NCBI GenBank assembly: GCA_938017515.1
Contig: CALIJJ010000124.1
Coordinates: 1 to 34,261, forward strand
Length of the DNA: 34,261 nucleotides
Reading direction: 5' to 3'
Source of the DNA: an uncultured Pseudanabaenaceae cyanobacterium
Lineage (GTDB): Bacteria; Cyanobacteriota; Cyanobacteriia; PCC-9006; JAAUQQ01
Shown: positions 16,190-23,858 of the stretch, piece by piece
How positions within the stretch are numbered: position 1 is the stretch's first letter
Layout: each line of letters begins with the position of its first letter
Position numbers and translations under genes: made by a program
The notes under the pieces: generated by a model
Database searches by the model: none
Seen by the model: only the letters and a program-made list of their open reading frames with translations
What the model was told of the DNA's origin: nothing

Positions 16190-17788
16190 CTAGCCCCGCG
16201 TCGGCAGGCTCAAGACATTCTCATGGACCAGCGTGGTCAACTGCTCCAACGCCTCAAAATCAGGCTCCAGTACCGGCAAGGCTTGGGTCATCTGCTCAAT
16301 CTGGGCAAACTTCTGTTTCAACAACTTGGCCGTGGCGATCGCCTCCTTCTGAAGCTGTTCCAAACGCTGCTGCTCATGGACAATCAGCCGAGCACCCCGC
16401 AAGACCTGAATCTGAATCTTCTCCCCTGGTCCCTGGGGGGCATTCATGGCATTCAAGCCCGTCGGCTCCAACTGTAGCCTCAGCATCACCGGCTGGCCCT
16501 CGTAGGAACGCAGGACCCGCCACTGCATTGACCGCTCTGTGGTGCCCGAGGGCAACCCCGTCACTGCCTTGAGTTCCGCGACCAAGGCACGGAATGCCTG
16601 CGGCTCGATATGTTTCAGCGCCAGCTGCGCCACCCCGTTACGGTCCCAGGCAATGCGCCCCGGCCCCCCGTTGGACCCCATTAAGACTCGGCTGATGCCG
16701 CCCGCCAAAATGCGGCCAAATAACTCTGCAAGGAATTTGGGGGCGGGGAGTTGGGCGATCGCCTCCATGGGCTCCATCAGATGCTGAATTTCCACATGCA
16801 GGGCTGGAAACTCAAGGGCAGGCTTGGGTGGGGTCGGCGGCAAGGCAGATGCCTTGGCCCCAATGGCGGTCCCTTCCGTGGAAAACAACAGTGCCGCATC
16901 TGGCATGCCATCCAGTGCATCTTCCATCACGAGGCTATCTTCGTGGGGCAAATGTAGCGTTGCTCGCTCATTCACCTCCGGCTTGGCCGCTAGGTTCGCC
17001 GCTCGCTGCTCCAGACGCTTCGCCTCTAACGGTTCAACCGTTTCTGGAGCCTCGACACACAGCGTACTCTCGGCGCTGATGCCTTCTGCACGCGTCAGTT
17101 TGGGGTCTGGGCAAGCCAGCTCCGCCGATTCCATTTCCTCGTCTTCGGACAGTTCATCCGAGAACAACAGTGCCTCAGGAGCACGCCCATTGCTGCCCAG
17201 GTGATCATTCAGGCGATCGCTTCCCACCCACCAATCCGGCTCGATCTCCGTCCGATCCAGGCGATCGAGTTCAGCCTGATGTCTTGCGGCATCCATTTGC
17301 CCCGCTGCATCCGTTGCGGCGGGTTTACCCACATGGTTGAGATAGGCCGACAGCAGCGACTGGTGCACAGGCCCCGCCAGCAGGATCGGCTCCATGATCA
17401 GTCCTTGGTAGGCCACCAAACGCTCAACATAGGTCAAGGCTTCTTCGTCACTGGGATCCACCATGCCCAATGTCAACCTGCCCTGGGCCTGTCGCAGCGG
17501 CACAATACGGTGATAGAGACAGACCTCCAGCGGCAACATCTGCCCCATGAGTCGAAAGACCAGCATAGGGTCAATGTCTTCAGGAATCTCGACCCCGAAG
17601 GAAACCTCTGGAGAGCAAGAGGCTTTCATTGAAGCGTCTTTGGGGGCAGGGTCCGGTGTGGAAGGGGCTGGTGCAAAGGATTCTGATGCGGAGGATCCTG
17701 GCGCAGAGGGGTCGGGGGCAGAGGATTCTGGCGCAGCTTTCGCCAGAGGGGATTCTGTTTTCGCAGGTTCTTTAGACTCAGCGGCCAT
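16190..17788 (-). CDS. PilB/GspE N-terminal-like protein lacking the ATPase domain
   Basis: From ATG 17788 the protein has 532 residues. It opens with a Ser/Pro/Ala-rich stretch (to about 60). About residues 70-150 resemble the MshEN / type II secretion E N-terminal domain (LEVCLYHRIVPLR, LTLGMVDPSDEEAL, LLSAYL). An acidic variable middle follows. At about 330-480 a second globular part begins LAELFGRILAGGISRVLM, reminiscent of the N2 region of GspE ATPases. A coiled coil ends the protein (EQQRLEQLQKEAIATAKLLK). No Walker A, Asp box or Walker B motif is present. It may therefore bind a ligand such as c-di-GMP, or partners of the pilus machine, without hydrolysing ATP. TTG 17803 is an alternative start. 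Its stop is four bases after that of the convergent 15491 gene. Confidence 0.65.
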   Translation of the reverse strand: MAAESKEPAKTESPLAKAAPESSAPDPSAPGSSASESFAPAPSTPDPAPKDASMKASCSPEVSFGVEIPEDIDPMLVFRLMGQMLPLEVCLYHRIVPLRQAQGRLTLGMVDPSDEEALTYVERLVAYQGLIMEPILLAGPVHQSLLSAYLNHVGKPAATDAAGQMDAARHQAELDRLDRTEIEPDWWVGSDRLNDHLGSNGRAPEALLFSDELSEDEEMESAELACPDPKLTRAEGISAESTLCVEAPETVEPLEAKRLEQRAANLAAKPEVNERATLHLPHEDSLVMEDALDGMPDAALLFSTEGTAIGAKASALPPTPPKPALEFPALHVEIQHLMEPMEAIAQLPAPKFLAELFGRILAGGISRVLMGSNGGPGRIAWDRNGVAQLALKHIEPQAFRALVAELKAVTGLPSGTTERSMQWRVLRSYEGQPVMLRLQLEPTGLNAMNAPQGPGEKIQIQVLRGARLIVHEQQRLEQLQKEAIATAKLLKQKFAQIEQMTQALPVLEPDFEALEQLTTLVHENVLSLPTRG

Positions 17789-18197
17789 GGTAGAGCGTTC
17801 CAATAAAATTCAAGCGTCATTCCCGAGGCAGTGCTGCGGAGATGTCCCAATTTCGAGGCGTCCCCTTCCAGACCTGGAGTTCGGGGATGATACTCACTCG
17901 GAAATTACGGGTGTGACTATCCAGTCAGACATTTCGGTATGGATTCCGTTTTGTCTCCGATCGCAGTATAGCCAGTTACACGGAAGAACGGAGTGTCATC
18001 AATGAAGCCTCACATTCGAAGGAAATCTTCTCAAGGAATGTAAAAAAAGTTAGTGAAGTCGCCGCAATTTTCCGTAGGCGGCAATCGCGTCTTGGGGCGG
18101 TTCTCCGACCGTCCCCGAGGCTATTTGATTTTGTTAGACTAATAAGCGTTGCAAATCAATCTGATCCGAGACGCACGGACGCTCCAAGAGGCTATTT
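17789..18197. other. Divergent intergenic region upstream of tldD
   Basis: No gene is supported. It should hold divergent promoters for the PilB-like gene (minus) and tldD (plus). A terminator-like hairpin lies in the tldD leader (listed separately). The decamer GAGGCTATTT occurs twice, right after that hairpin (18117-18126) and again just before the tldD start codon. Confidence 0.45.
18091..18119 (+). promoter_or_regulatory. Terminator-like hairpin in the tldD leader
   Basis: CTTGGGGCGGT pairs with ACCGTCCCCGAG with one or two bulges around TCTCCG. It is followed by GCTATTTGATTTTGTT, a T-rich tail. There is no upstream gene on this strand to terminate, so it could be an attenuator or the 3' end of a small RNA. 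Confidence 0.4.
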
Positions 18198-19679
18198 ATG
18201 GTAGTTGCTGCTCCTGTTTTTAAGAATGCCGGAAACCGCGCCGACAAGGCCAAGACGGCCCCGACGAAGACAAGGCTCGACGGCTCCTGGGAAGATACGC
18301 TGTCTACATTGCTGGGTCTGGGCCGTTCCGCAGGCGCGGATTTCATTGAGTTTTTCCTGGAGCGAGTCAACTACATCAGTTGCCTCGCCGAGGACGACGC
18401 CATCACGAGCATTTCTCCGAGTATTTCGACCGGAGCAGGCGTGCGTGTGTTCCTGGGCAAGGCGGATTGTTATGTCAGCACCAATGATCTGACGTTTAAC
18501 GGGCTGAAGCTGGCGCTGGAAAAGGCGCTGTCCATTATGGGATTGCAGCTGCCGGGGCCAAACGCGTTTGTCCCTGAGGTTTATCTGGAGCCCCTGCGGG
18601 ACTATGCCGTCCTGCGGGGCAAGGAAGATTGGCTGGAGAATTGCAGCTCCATGAAAGAAATGGGCGATGTGCTGCTGGGGGCCAATGACGCCATCAATAA
18701 AAAGGCAACCCATGTCCAGTCTCGCCGCGCCTCCTATTTCCGTGATTGGCAGGAAGTGCTGGTCGCAGCCAGCGACGGTGTGTTTGCGCGGGACATTCGT
18801 TTGACCCAGTCCGTGGGCTACAGCCTGCTCTGTGCGGATGGCGATAATCGTTCTTCCATTAACAAGCGCGTTGGCAGCACGGGCGAGCCCGGTTTCCTGC
18901 GGGACTGGAAGTATGACGGCGATGCCGAGGAAGTGGCGGAGTCTGCGGGCAAGATGCTCTACGCCGACTTTGTCGAGTCCGGCACCTACCCCGTGATCAT
19001 GGCCAATGAGTTTGGCGGTGTGATTTTCCACGAGGCCTGCGGTCACCTGCTGGAGACGACCCAGATTGAGCGCAAGACCACGCCGTTCATGGACAAGAAG
19101 GGCGAGAAGATTGCCCACGAAAGTCTGACGGCTTGGGATGAGGGCGTTTCGCCCAACGCCTTTGGCACGATTGATATGGATGATGAGGGCATGCCTGCCC
19201 AGCGGACGCTGCTGATTGAGAATGGCATTCTGAAGAATTTCATTAGCGATCGCGCGGGTTCTGTGCGCACGGGCCACCCCCGCACGGGCAGCGGTCGTCG
19301 CCAGGGCTATACCTTCGGTGCCGCATCTCGCATGCGCAACACGTACATTGCCCCCGGTGAGTACAAGCTGCAGGAGCTGTTTGATTCCGTCGAAAAGGGC
19401 ATTTACTGCAAGAAGATGGGCGGCGGCAGCGTTGGGCCGACCGGCGAATTCAACTTTGCGGTGGATGAGGCTTATCTGATTGAGAACGGCAAAGTCACCA
19501 AGCCCCTGAAGGGCGCCACCCTGATTGGCGAAGCAACGGAGATCATGCAGAAGATTTCCATGTGTTCCGAGGACCTGGGTCTGGCGGCGGGCTTCTGCGG
19601 TTCGATCAGCGGCAGCGTCTATGTGACGGTGGGGCAGCCTCACCTGAAGGTGGATTCAATCACGGTTGGCGGTCGGTAA
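18198..19679 (+). CDS. tldD: TldD metalloprotease subunit
   Basis: TldD is the catalytic half of the TldD-TldE protease, which unfolds and cuts small peptides. In E. coli it processes microcin B17 precursor and degrades CcdA. The zinc site HEACGH is at 278-283, followed by LLETTQ. Other landmarks are [30 protein letters not shown], and the C-terminal [14 protein letters not shown]. The length, 493 residues, is normal with a slightly long N-terminus. ATG 18198 gives MVVAAPVF. pmbA/tldE follows on the same strand after a 233-bp repeat-bearing gap. No RiPP precursor or modification gene is visible nearby, so a general peptide-processing role is likely. Confidence 0.95.
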   Translation: MVVAAPVFKNAGNRADKAKTAPTKTRLDGSWEDTLSTLLGLGRSAGADFIEFFLERVNYISCLAEDDAITSISPSISTGAGVRVFLGKADCYVSTNDLTFNGLKLALEKALSIMGLQLPGPNAFVPEVYLEPLRDYAVLRGKEDWLENCSSMKEMGDVLLGANDAINKKATHVQSRRASYFRDWQEVLVAASDGVFARDIRLTQSVGYSLLCADGDNRSSINKRVGSTGEPGFLRDWKYDGDAEEVAESAGKMLYADFVESGTYPVIMANEFGGVIFHEACGHLLETTQIERKTTPFMDKKGEKIAHESLTAWDEGVSPNAFGTIDMDDEGMPAQRTLLIENGILKNFISDRAGSVRTGHPRTGSGRRQGYTFGAASRMRNTYIAPGEYKLQELFDSVEKGIYCKKMGGGSVGPTGEFNFAVDEAYLIENGKVTKPLKGATLIGEATEIMQKISMCSEDLGLAAGFCGSISGSVYVTVGQPHLKVDSITVGGR

Positions 19680-19685
19680 CAGCCG

Positions 19686-19729
19686 CCCCCATCCCCTGGT
19701 CCCTTGCCCCCAGAATTGGGGGCAAGAGG
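19686..19729 (+). repeat. C-rich foldback repeat, copy 1
   Basis: CCCCCATCCCC is followed by a perfect 10-bp stem, CTTGCCCCCA / TGGGGGCAAG (19703-19712 and 19717-19726), with loop GAAT. Copies are also found at 21256 (same strand) and 25849-25892 (opposite strand). It lies just after the tldD stop and could terminate transcription. Confidence 0.75.
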
Positions 19730-19734
19730 AGTCT

Positions 19735-19819
19735 GTAGGTTGGGTGAAACGCAGTGAAACCCAACAGGCATTCACGCTTGCCCAAGCCGTTGGGTTTCGC
19801 ATTGCTCCACCCAACCTAC
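19735..19819. mobile_element. 85-bp MITE-like foldback element
   Basis: It has perfect 12-bp terminal inverted repeats, GTAGGTTGGGTG and CACCCAACCTAC. The interior is also inverted-repeat (GAAACCCAAC against GTTGGGTTTC), so most of the element folds on itself. This type of GTAGGTTGGGTGAAAC repeat is common between genes in cyanobacteria. It encodes nothing and lies between tldD and pmbA. Confidence 0.75.
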
Positions 19820-19912
19820 GTCATCACCACATTTTTGATACGCATCATCAATTTTGAAAGGACGAACGCGGTTCGTCCCTACGGGTAATTTTCTTCGTTT
19901 CTTTTCGGACCT

Positions 19913-21253
19913 ATGCTCAACATCGATACGATCGCTAGCCAAGCCAAAGACATCGCTGGCAAACTCAACATCAGCAAATACGACGTTTCTGGGTCTTCCA
20001 TTGACTCTACCAGTGCCCAGGTTGACCAGGGCGAACCCAAACAGGTGAAGGCATCCCAGCGCTCCAGCGTCACCGTGCGGGTGTGGAACGCAGACGGTAC
20101 GGTTGGTATTACATCCACCTCTGATACCGACGAAGCGGGTCTAGAACTGGCGCTGAAAACGGCCCACGAAGCCAGCGCCTTCGGAGCCAAGGACAACATC
20201 CCTGACTTCAGCCCCGAAGCAACGGCAGCTTTGGCGGATGCCAAGCACGAGCGCCATGACCCTGCACCGGTTTCGACGCTGCTGGAGAAGCTCGTGGCGG
20301 CGGAGAAGGAGTTGCTCGATGCCCATGAGGCGATCGAGAGTGTGCCCTACAACGGCCTCTCCCAGACCGACACCCAGCGTTTCTATTTCAACAGCAATGG
20401 TGCCGTCCGTTCCGAGGGTGGCACGTATATTTCCACCTACCTCTACACCAAAACCGCCCAGGAAGGCCGCCGCCCCCGCAGTGCTGGTGCCTACCGCGTC
20501 GCCTATGGTTTGGAGCAGTTGGATATCGATGGCTGCATTAAGGAAACTGCTGAAAAGACGATCAGCCACCTGGATTACGAAAAGATTGAGAGCGGCAAGT
20601 ACACCGTGGTCTTTTCGCCGGAGGCGTTCCTCTCGTTGGTGGGCGCGTTTTCGAATATGTTCAATGCCCAGAGCATTTTGGATAACCGCAGTTTGTCTAC
20701 GGCGGAGTCCTTGGGAACTGAAGTTGCGAAGTCTACGCTGTCGATTTATGACGATGCGTTGCACAGCGCTAATGTAGGGGCAACCACGTTTGATGGTGAG
20801 GGAACGCCGACCCGTCGGGTGCCTTTGATTGAGAAGGGGGTGTTGAGCGGCTTTTTGCACAGCTCGGGCACGGCGAAGCGCATGGGGGCTGAGCCGACGG
20901 GTCATGCCAATATGGGCGCGAAGATTACGGTGAGTCCGCATTTCTATCACATCACGGGCAATGGTGAGGGTGACCAGTCGTTGAGTTTGGAGACGGCGGA
21001 TAATGTTGTGTATATCGATGAGCTGTCGGCGTTGCATGCTGGGGTTCAGGCGTTGCAGGGGTCGTTCTCGCTGCCGTTTGATGGTTGGCTGATTAAGAAT
21101 GGTAAGAAGGTCAGTGTTGAGTCTGCAACGGTCGCTGGAGATTTCCGAGAGGTGTTGAAGGCGATCGTTCAGGTTGACAAGGAGGAGAAGCTGAGCCCGA
21201 GTGGGGTTGCGCCCCATGTGTGGGTGGAGGGTCTGTCTGTGACGGGTGAGTAA
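19913..21253 (+). CDS. pmbA: TldE/PmbA, partner of TldD
   Basis: TldE (PmbA) is the non-catalytic partner that forms the TldD-TldE complex. The 446 residues cover the whole family: an N-terminal domain with SSVTVRVWNADGTVG, the central GGTYISTYLYTKTAQ, FSPEAFLSLVGAFSNMFN, DGEGTPTRRVPLIEKGVL, and the C-terminal FSLPFDGWLIKNGKKVSVE. It lacks the HExxxH zinc site of TldD, as expected. ATG 19913 gives MLNIDTIASQ. It lies downstream of tldD in the same direction, separated by two repeats that could reduce read-through. Confidence 0.93.
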   Translation: MLNIDTIASQAKDIAGKLNISKYDVSGSSIDSTSAQVDQGEPKQVKASQRSSVTVRVWNADGTVGITSTSDTDEAGLELALKTAHEASAFGAKDNIPDFSPEATAALADAKHERHDPAPVSTLLEKLVAAEKELLDAHEAIESVPYNGLSQTDTQRFYFNSNGAVRSEGGTYISTYLYTKTAQEGRRPRSAGAYRVAYGLEQLDIDGCIKETAEKTISHLDYEKIESGKYTVVFSPEAFLSLVGAFSNMFNAQSILDNRSLSTAESLGTEVAKSTLSIYDDALHSANVGATTFDGEGTPTRRVPLIEKGVLSGFLHSSGTAKRMGAEPTGHANMGAKITVSPHFYHITGNGEGDQSLSLETADNVVYIDELSALHAGVQALQGSFSLPFDGWLIKNGKKVSVESATVAGDFREVLKAIVQVDKEEKLSPSGVAPHVWVEGLSVTGE

Positions 21254-21255
21254 GG

Positions 21256-21302
21256 CCCCCATCCCCTAACCCCTTGCCCCCAACTTTGGGGGAAGGGGGA
21301 CC
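21256..21302 (+). repeat. C-rich foldback repeat, copy 2
   Basis: It has the same core as copy 1 (CCCCCATCCCCTAACCCC, then TTGCCCCCAACTTTGGGGGA). It begins three bases after the pmbA stop and ends in GGGGGACC. The stem could terminate the pmbA transcript. Confidence 0.75.
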
Positions 21303-21360
21303 GGAAGCGATCAAGAGCATTGCCCTAGAATGGAAATGCACCGCCATTTGGGAGGAGCTG

Positions 21361-22047
21361 ATGACTGCGTTTAGCCCTGCGATCGATAGCACATCTGAGA
21401 GTGCTGGGTCTGATGCTGCCCTCTGTCAATGGCGGTCTGCGAGCTGGGCGGAGTATTGCGAGTATCGGGATGACCCGAGCAATCCTCGGTTGCGGCTCTT
21501 TTTTGATGATGGTGCGTTGTTGGTGCTGGATATGGGCTGGGAAGGCATTGACCACGCGGGTTTTTGTGATTTGTTTACGATGCTCCTGGGTTTTTGGTTT
21601 GCCCAGCATCCAGAACAACGGTTTACGTCTTTAGGGCGGTGTTTGTTGGAGAAGAAGCCCAATAAGGCTGCGGCTCCAGATTTAGTGCTGTATTTGGGCA
21701 ATGAGTTTCCGGTATGGGAAAAGGGCGAGAAGCGGCGAGTTGATTTGGAGAAGTGGCCGGTGCCTGCGCTGGTGGGGGAGATTTCGGATACGACGCTAAC
21801 GACGGATTTGGATGAGAAGAAGCGGCTGTATGCGTCGATGGGGATTCCAGAGTATTGGGTAATTGATGTGCGGGGGAATCGGGTGTTTGTGTTCCTATTG
21901 CAGGATGGGGCGTATCAGCCGAGTGGCGTTTCTGTGGCGTTGGATGGGCTGTCGATGGATTTGTTGAATCAGACGGTTGAGAAGATGGTGGCGGAGTCGA
22001 ATGGAAATGCGGCGCTTTGGTTTTCACAGCAAATTCAAAGAGATTAG
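21361..22047 (+). CDS. Uma2-family putative nuclease
   Basis: Uma2 proteins (DUF820) have a PD-(D/E)XK nuclease fold and are abundant in cyanobacteria; their role is not settled. Key features are APDLVLYL with Asp107, then LVGEISDTTLTTDLDEKKRL with Glu140 and the Lys-Lys pair, and GIPEYWVIDVRGNRVFVF. ATG 21361 has GGGAGGAG five bases upstream, a strong ribosome binding site, giving 228 residues. The ORF runs in frame further back, but that part lies in the repeat after pmbA. The domain is complete and its catalytic residues seem intact. A second Uma2 gene is at the right edge of the window. Confidence 0.88.
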   Translation: MTAFSPAIDSTSESAGSDAALCQWRSASWAEYCEYRDDPSNPRLRLFFDDGALLVLDMGWEGIDHAGFCDLFTMLLGFWFAQHPEQRFTSLGRCLLEKKPNKAAAPDLVLYLGNEFPVWEKGEKRRVDLEKWPVPALVGEISDTTLTTDLDEKKRLYASMGIPEYWVIDVRGNRVFVFLLQDGAYQPSGVSVALDGLSMDLLNQTVEKMVAESNGNAALWFSQQIQRD

Positions 22048-22135
22048 GAACTCAGTTGATAGATCTCACTGCTCAGAAAAAATTAGTGCAATAACTCATT
22101 AATTTCACAATTAATAATGCAGCTAAAGTAATAAG

Positions 22136-22783
22136 ATGAGAATCTCAGAGTGGGAAAAATTTCTACATTTTGAAAGCCAAAGAGTCATCAATGTTATGGA
22201 TGCATTTGGGTCATATGATGATCTTCCTGAGGAGGTAATACTCCAGTATGGAATATCTCCAGAGTTCCCAGATGAAGTAATTGAATCAGAGTGGTTGGGA
22301 TTTACGGGAGCCTCTGAAGAAGAAATTAGCGCAGCCGAAACTCGTTTAGGTTTTCTTCTTCCACACTCATATCGGAGTTTTTTAAAGGTCACAAACGGCT
22401 GGCGTGGGTATGGTGGGCTTTTGCCTCTTTACCCAATTAACCAAGTTGAGTGGTTTAGTACAGTAAATCAAGATTGGATTGATGCATATACATTTAATAT
22501 GTCTGGTGTAGCTCCCTCAATACCTGATTCGGAATACTTTGTTTATGGAGAGAATACAGCGCAGCCACCTGCACGTATGAATCATCTACAAGCGACGCTC
22601 CAAATCTCGGAAGCCACTGATGGCAGCGTTTTTTTGCTGAATTCCAATGTAGTACACGACACCGAATGGGAAGCTTGGCATTTTGCCAACTATCTTCCTG
22701 GAGCAGTGCGTTATCGTTCCTTTTCAATGCTATTTTCAGAGTTCCTAAAAATAGAAAGTGATGCTCACCCACTCAAGGAGTAA
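22136..22783 (+). CDS. SMI1/KNR4 (SUKH) family immunity-type protein
   Basis: SUKH proteins often neutralise partner toxins of contact-dependent or secreted toxin systems; others have housekeeping roles. The 215-residue protein has the hallmark ASEEEISAAETRLGFLLPHS followed by FLKVTNGWRGYGGLLPL. The GASEEEI...LP.SYR.FL...NG pattern is typical of the family. A central part (FVYGENTAQPP) and a C-terminal helix (MLFSEFLKIES) follow. Codon use is clearly more AT-rich than in the neighbours, and the upstream region (22048-22135) is AT-rich too, which suggests recent acquisition. No toxin gene with polymorphic-toxin features is visible beside it, so its target is unknown. Confidence 0.8.
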   Translation: MRISEWEKFLHFESQRVINVMDAFGSYDDLPEEVILQYGISPEFPDEVIESEWLGFTGASEEEISAAETRLGFLLPHSYRSFLKVTNGWRGYGGLLPLYPINQVEWFSTVNQDWIDAYTFNMSGVAPSIPDSEYFVYGENTAQPPARMNHLQATLQISEATDGSVFLLNSNVVHDTEWEAWHFANYLPGAVRYRSFSMLFSEFLKIESDAHPLKE

Positions 22784-22794
22784 GGCTATCTCCT

Positions 22795-23180
22795 ATGCAT
22801 GCACATCCCTTCTTCTCCAAGGTTACTCTGACCGAAGGTCTGTCAGAGCATCACCTTAAACGCGGTGCGATCGCCACTATCATCGAGTTCTACCACACAC
22901 TAAGAAGCCAAGAAGACAGCTACAGCCTGGAAGGGTTTGAAGTCCCCAACATCACCATCAAAGTCGCAGCCTCCAAAGGCATGCCCGTTGAACAGTGGCA
23001 ACACGAAAAAAACTCCTGCTTAAGCTGCGCCAACTCTCTCAAAGCCGCCTGGTTCAATTGGAAGCCCTTTCCATCACCTCACTCGCTGTTCCTCCCAATC
23101 CTGCTCCATCACCAACTGCCCCAGCCGCTGCAAAATCGCCACCACCTGATACATCTCATTCCCCTGCCGAAACAACGTAA
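22795..23180 (+). pseudogene. Frameshifted small gene of unknown function
   Basis: The frame from ATG 22795 encodes MHAHPFFSKVTLTEG, then RGAIATIIEFYHTL and ITIKVAASKGMPVEQWQHE, which looks like a real protein. At a run of seven A (23006-23012) the good coding continues in another frame: KKLLLKLRQLSQSRLVQLEA instead of the His/Pro-rich run in the original frame. The second frame stops at 23180. This suggests a one-base indel in A7, a sequencing error, or programmed slippage. The 3' end overlaps the HsdR-N-like gene on the other strand by about 107 bases. I cannot name the family. The original frame without a shift would continue to 23268. Confidence 0.45.
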
Positions 23181-23742
23181 ACAGCTCCGACAATCCATAG
23201 ACTGGCTGCTCTTGCTTCAGCAACTTGACGAACATAAAATGCCGTCCATTCGTCAAAAGCCCGAATAGCGGAAAACCCTGCTCCGGACTCGCCATCATAT
23301 ACGTCAACGCCTGGGGCAACGCCTCCAACACATCCGACTGCTGCGGCTTCGTCTCAATCGTCGCCACCCACAAATTTCGATACAAAATCAGCAGATCAAT
23401 CCGACCTCGAATCACCTCGTCCTCCGATTCCAACTCCTGCGCCGGAAAAAACACCTCCACCTGCTTCTCTGCCTTAGGCACAAATGGAGCCGTCCCCAGA
23501 CCAGACACCGTTAGCAATGGGGACAAGATCGACATTTTGACCACTTCCTCATGCAAGCGGTACTTAATCAAACTGAGGAAATTATCCTTGGCCTTGTCCA
23601 GCCAGTAGCAATCCCGCTCATCTAACGCCGCCTCCACCCCCTGCCACTCCATGAAAAATGATGGTTCCAAGGACTGCTGAAGACCAAACTTAGATTCAAC
23701 CTCATGCAATTCGAGACTTCGGGCAGGAATGACAGTGACCAT
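23074..23742 (-). CDS. Orphan HsdR N-terminal-like nuclease domain protein
   Basis: The 222-residue protein from ATG 23742 resembles the N-terminal nuclease part of type I restriction R subunits (HSDR_N), which occurs alone in many cyanobacteria. The nuclease core is visible: GRIDLLILYRNLWVATIETK gives the Asp and the Glu-x-Lys of a PD-(D/E)XK site. QALTYMM and FGLLTNGRHFMFVKL follow, as in this family. There is no helicase or methylase neighbour, so it is not a complete restriction system. GTG 23751 is an alternative start. It lies tail-to-tail with the frameshifted ORF, overlapping it. Confidence 0.75.
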   Translation of the reverse strand: MVTVIPARSLELHEVESKFGLQQSLEPSFFMEWQGVEAALDERDCYWLDKAKDNFLSLIKYRLHEEVVKMSILSPLLTVSGLGTAPFVPKAEKQVEVFFPAQELESEDEVIRGRIDLLILYRNLWVATIETKPQQSDVLEALPQALTYMMASPEQGFPLFGLLTNGRHFMFVKLLKQEQPVYGLSELFTLFRQGNEMYQVVAILQRLGQLVMEQDWEEQRVR

Positions 23743-23858
23743 AATCCGCACACCAGGGCTGGTGAAAAATAAGCGCCTCTGACTCCAGTTTACTTGCCCC
23801 CATTAAGCATGGAGTACAAGTCAGAGCCGCAGCAAAACCCCAAACGAATGGACTATCA

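Noticed and set aside
18192..19643. Long minus-strand ORF (483 codons) opposite tldD
   Set aside because: It is the mirror of the tldD reading frame. Its translation (Arg/His/Leu/Ala-rich, no domain) shows no family features, and TldD is unambiguous.
18198..21253. RiPP biosynthesis cluster around tldD/tldE
   Set aside because: No precursor peptide with a leader, no YcaO, radical SAM or lanthionine enzyme is seen within the window. TldD/E are common housekeeping genes.
20141..21262. Minus-strand ORF (373 codons) opposite pmbA
   Set aside because: Shadow of pmbA, with composition typical of an antisense frame in GC-rich DNA.
23074..23742. Complete type I restriction system
   Set aside because: Only the N-terminal nuclease-like domain is present; no helicase, HsdM or HsdS gene lies near.
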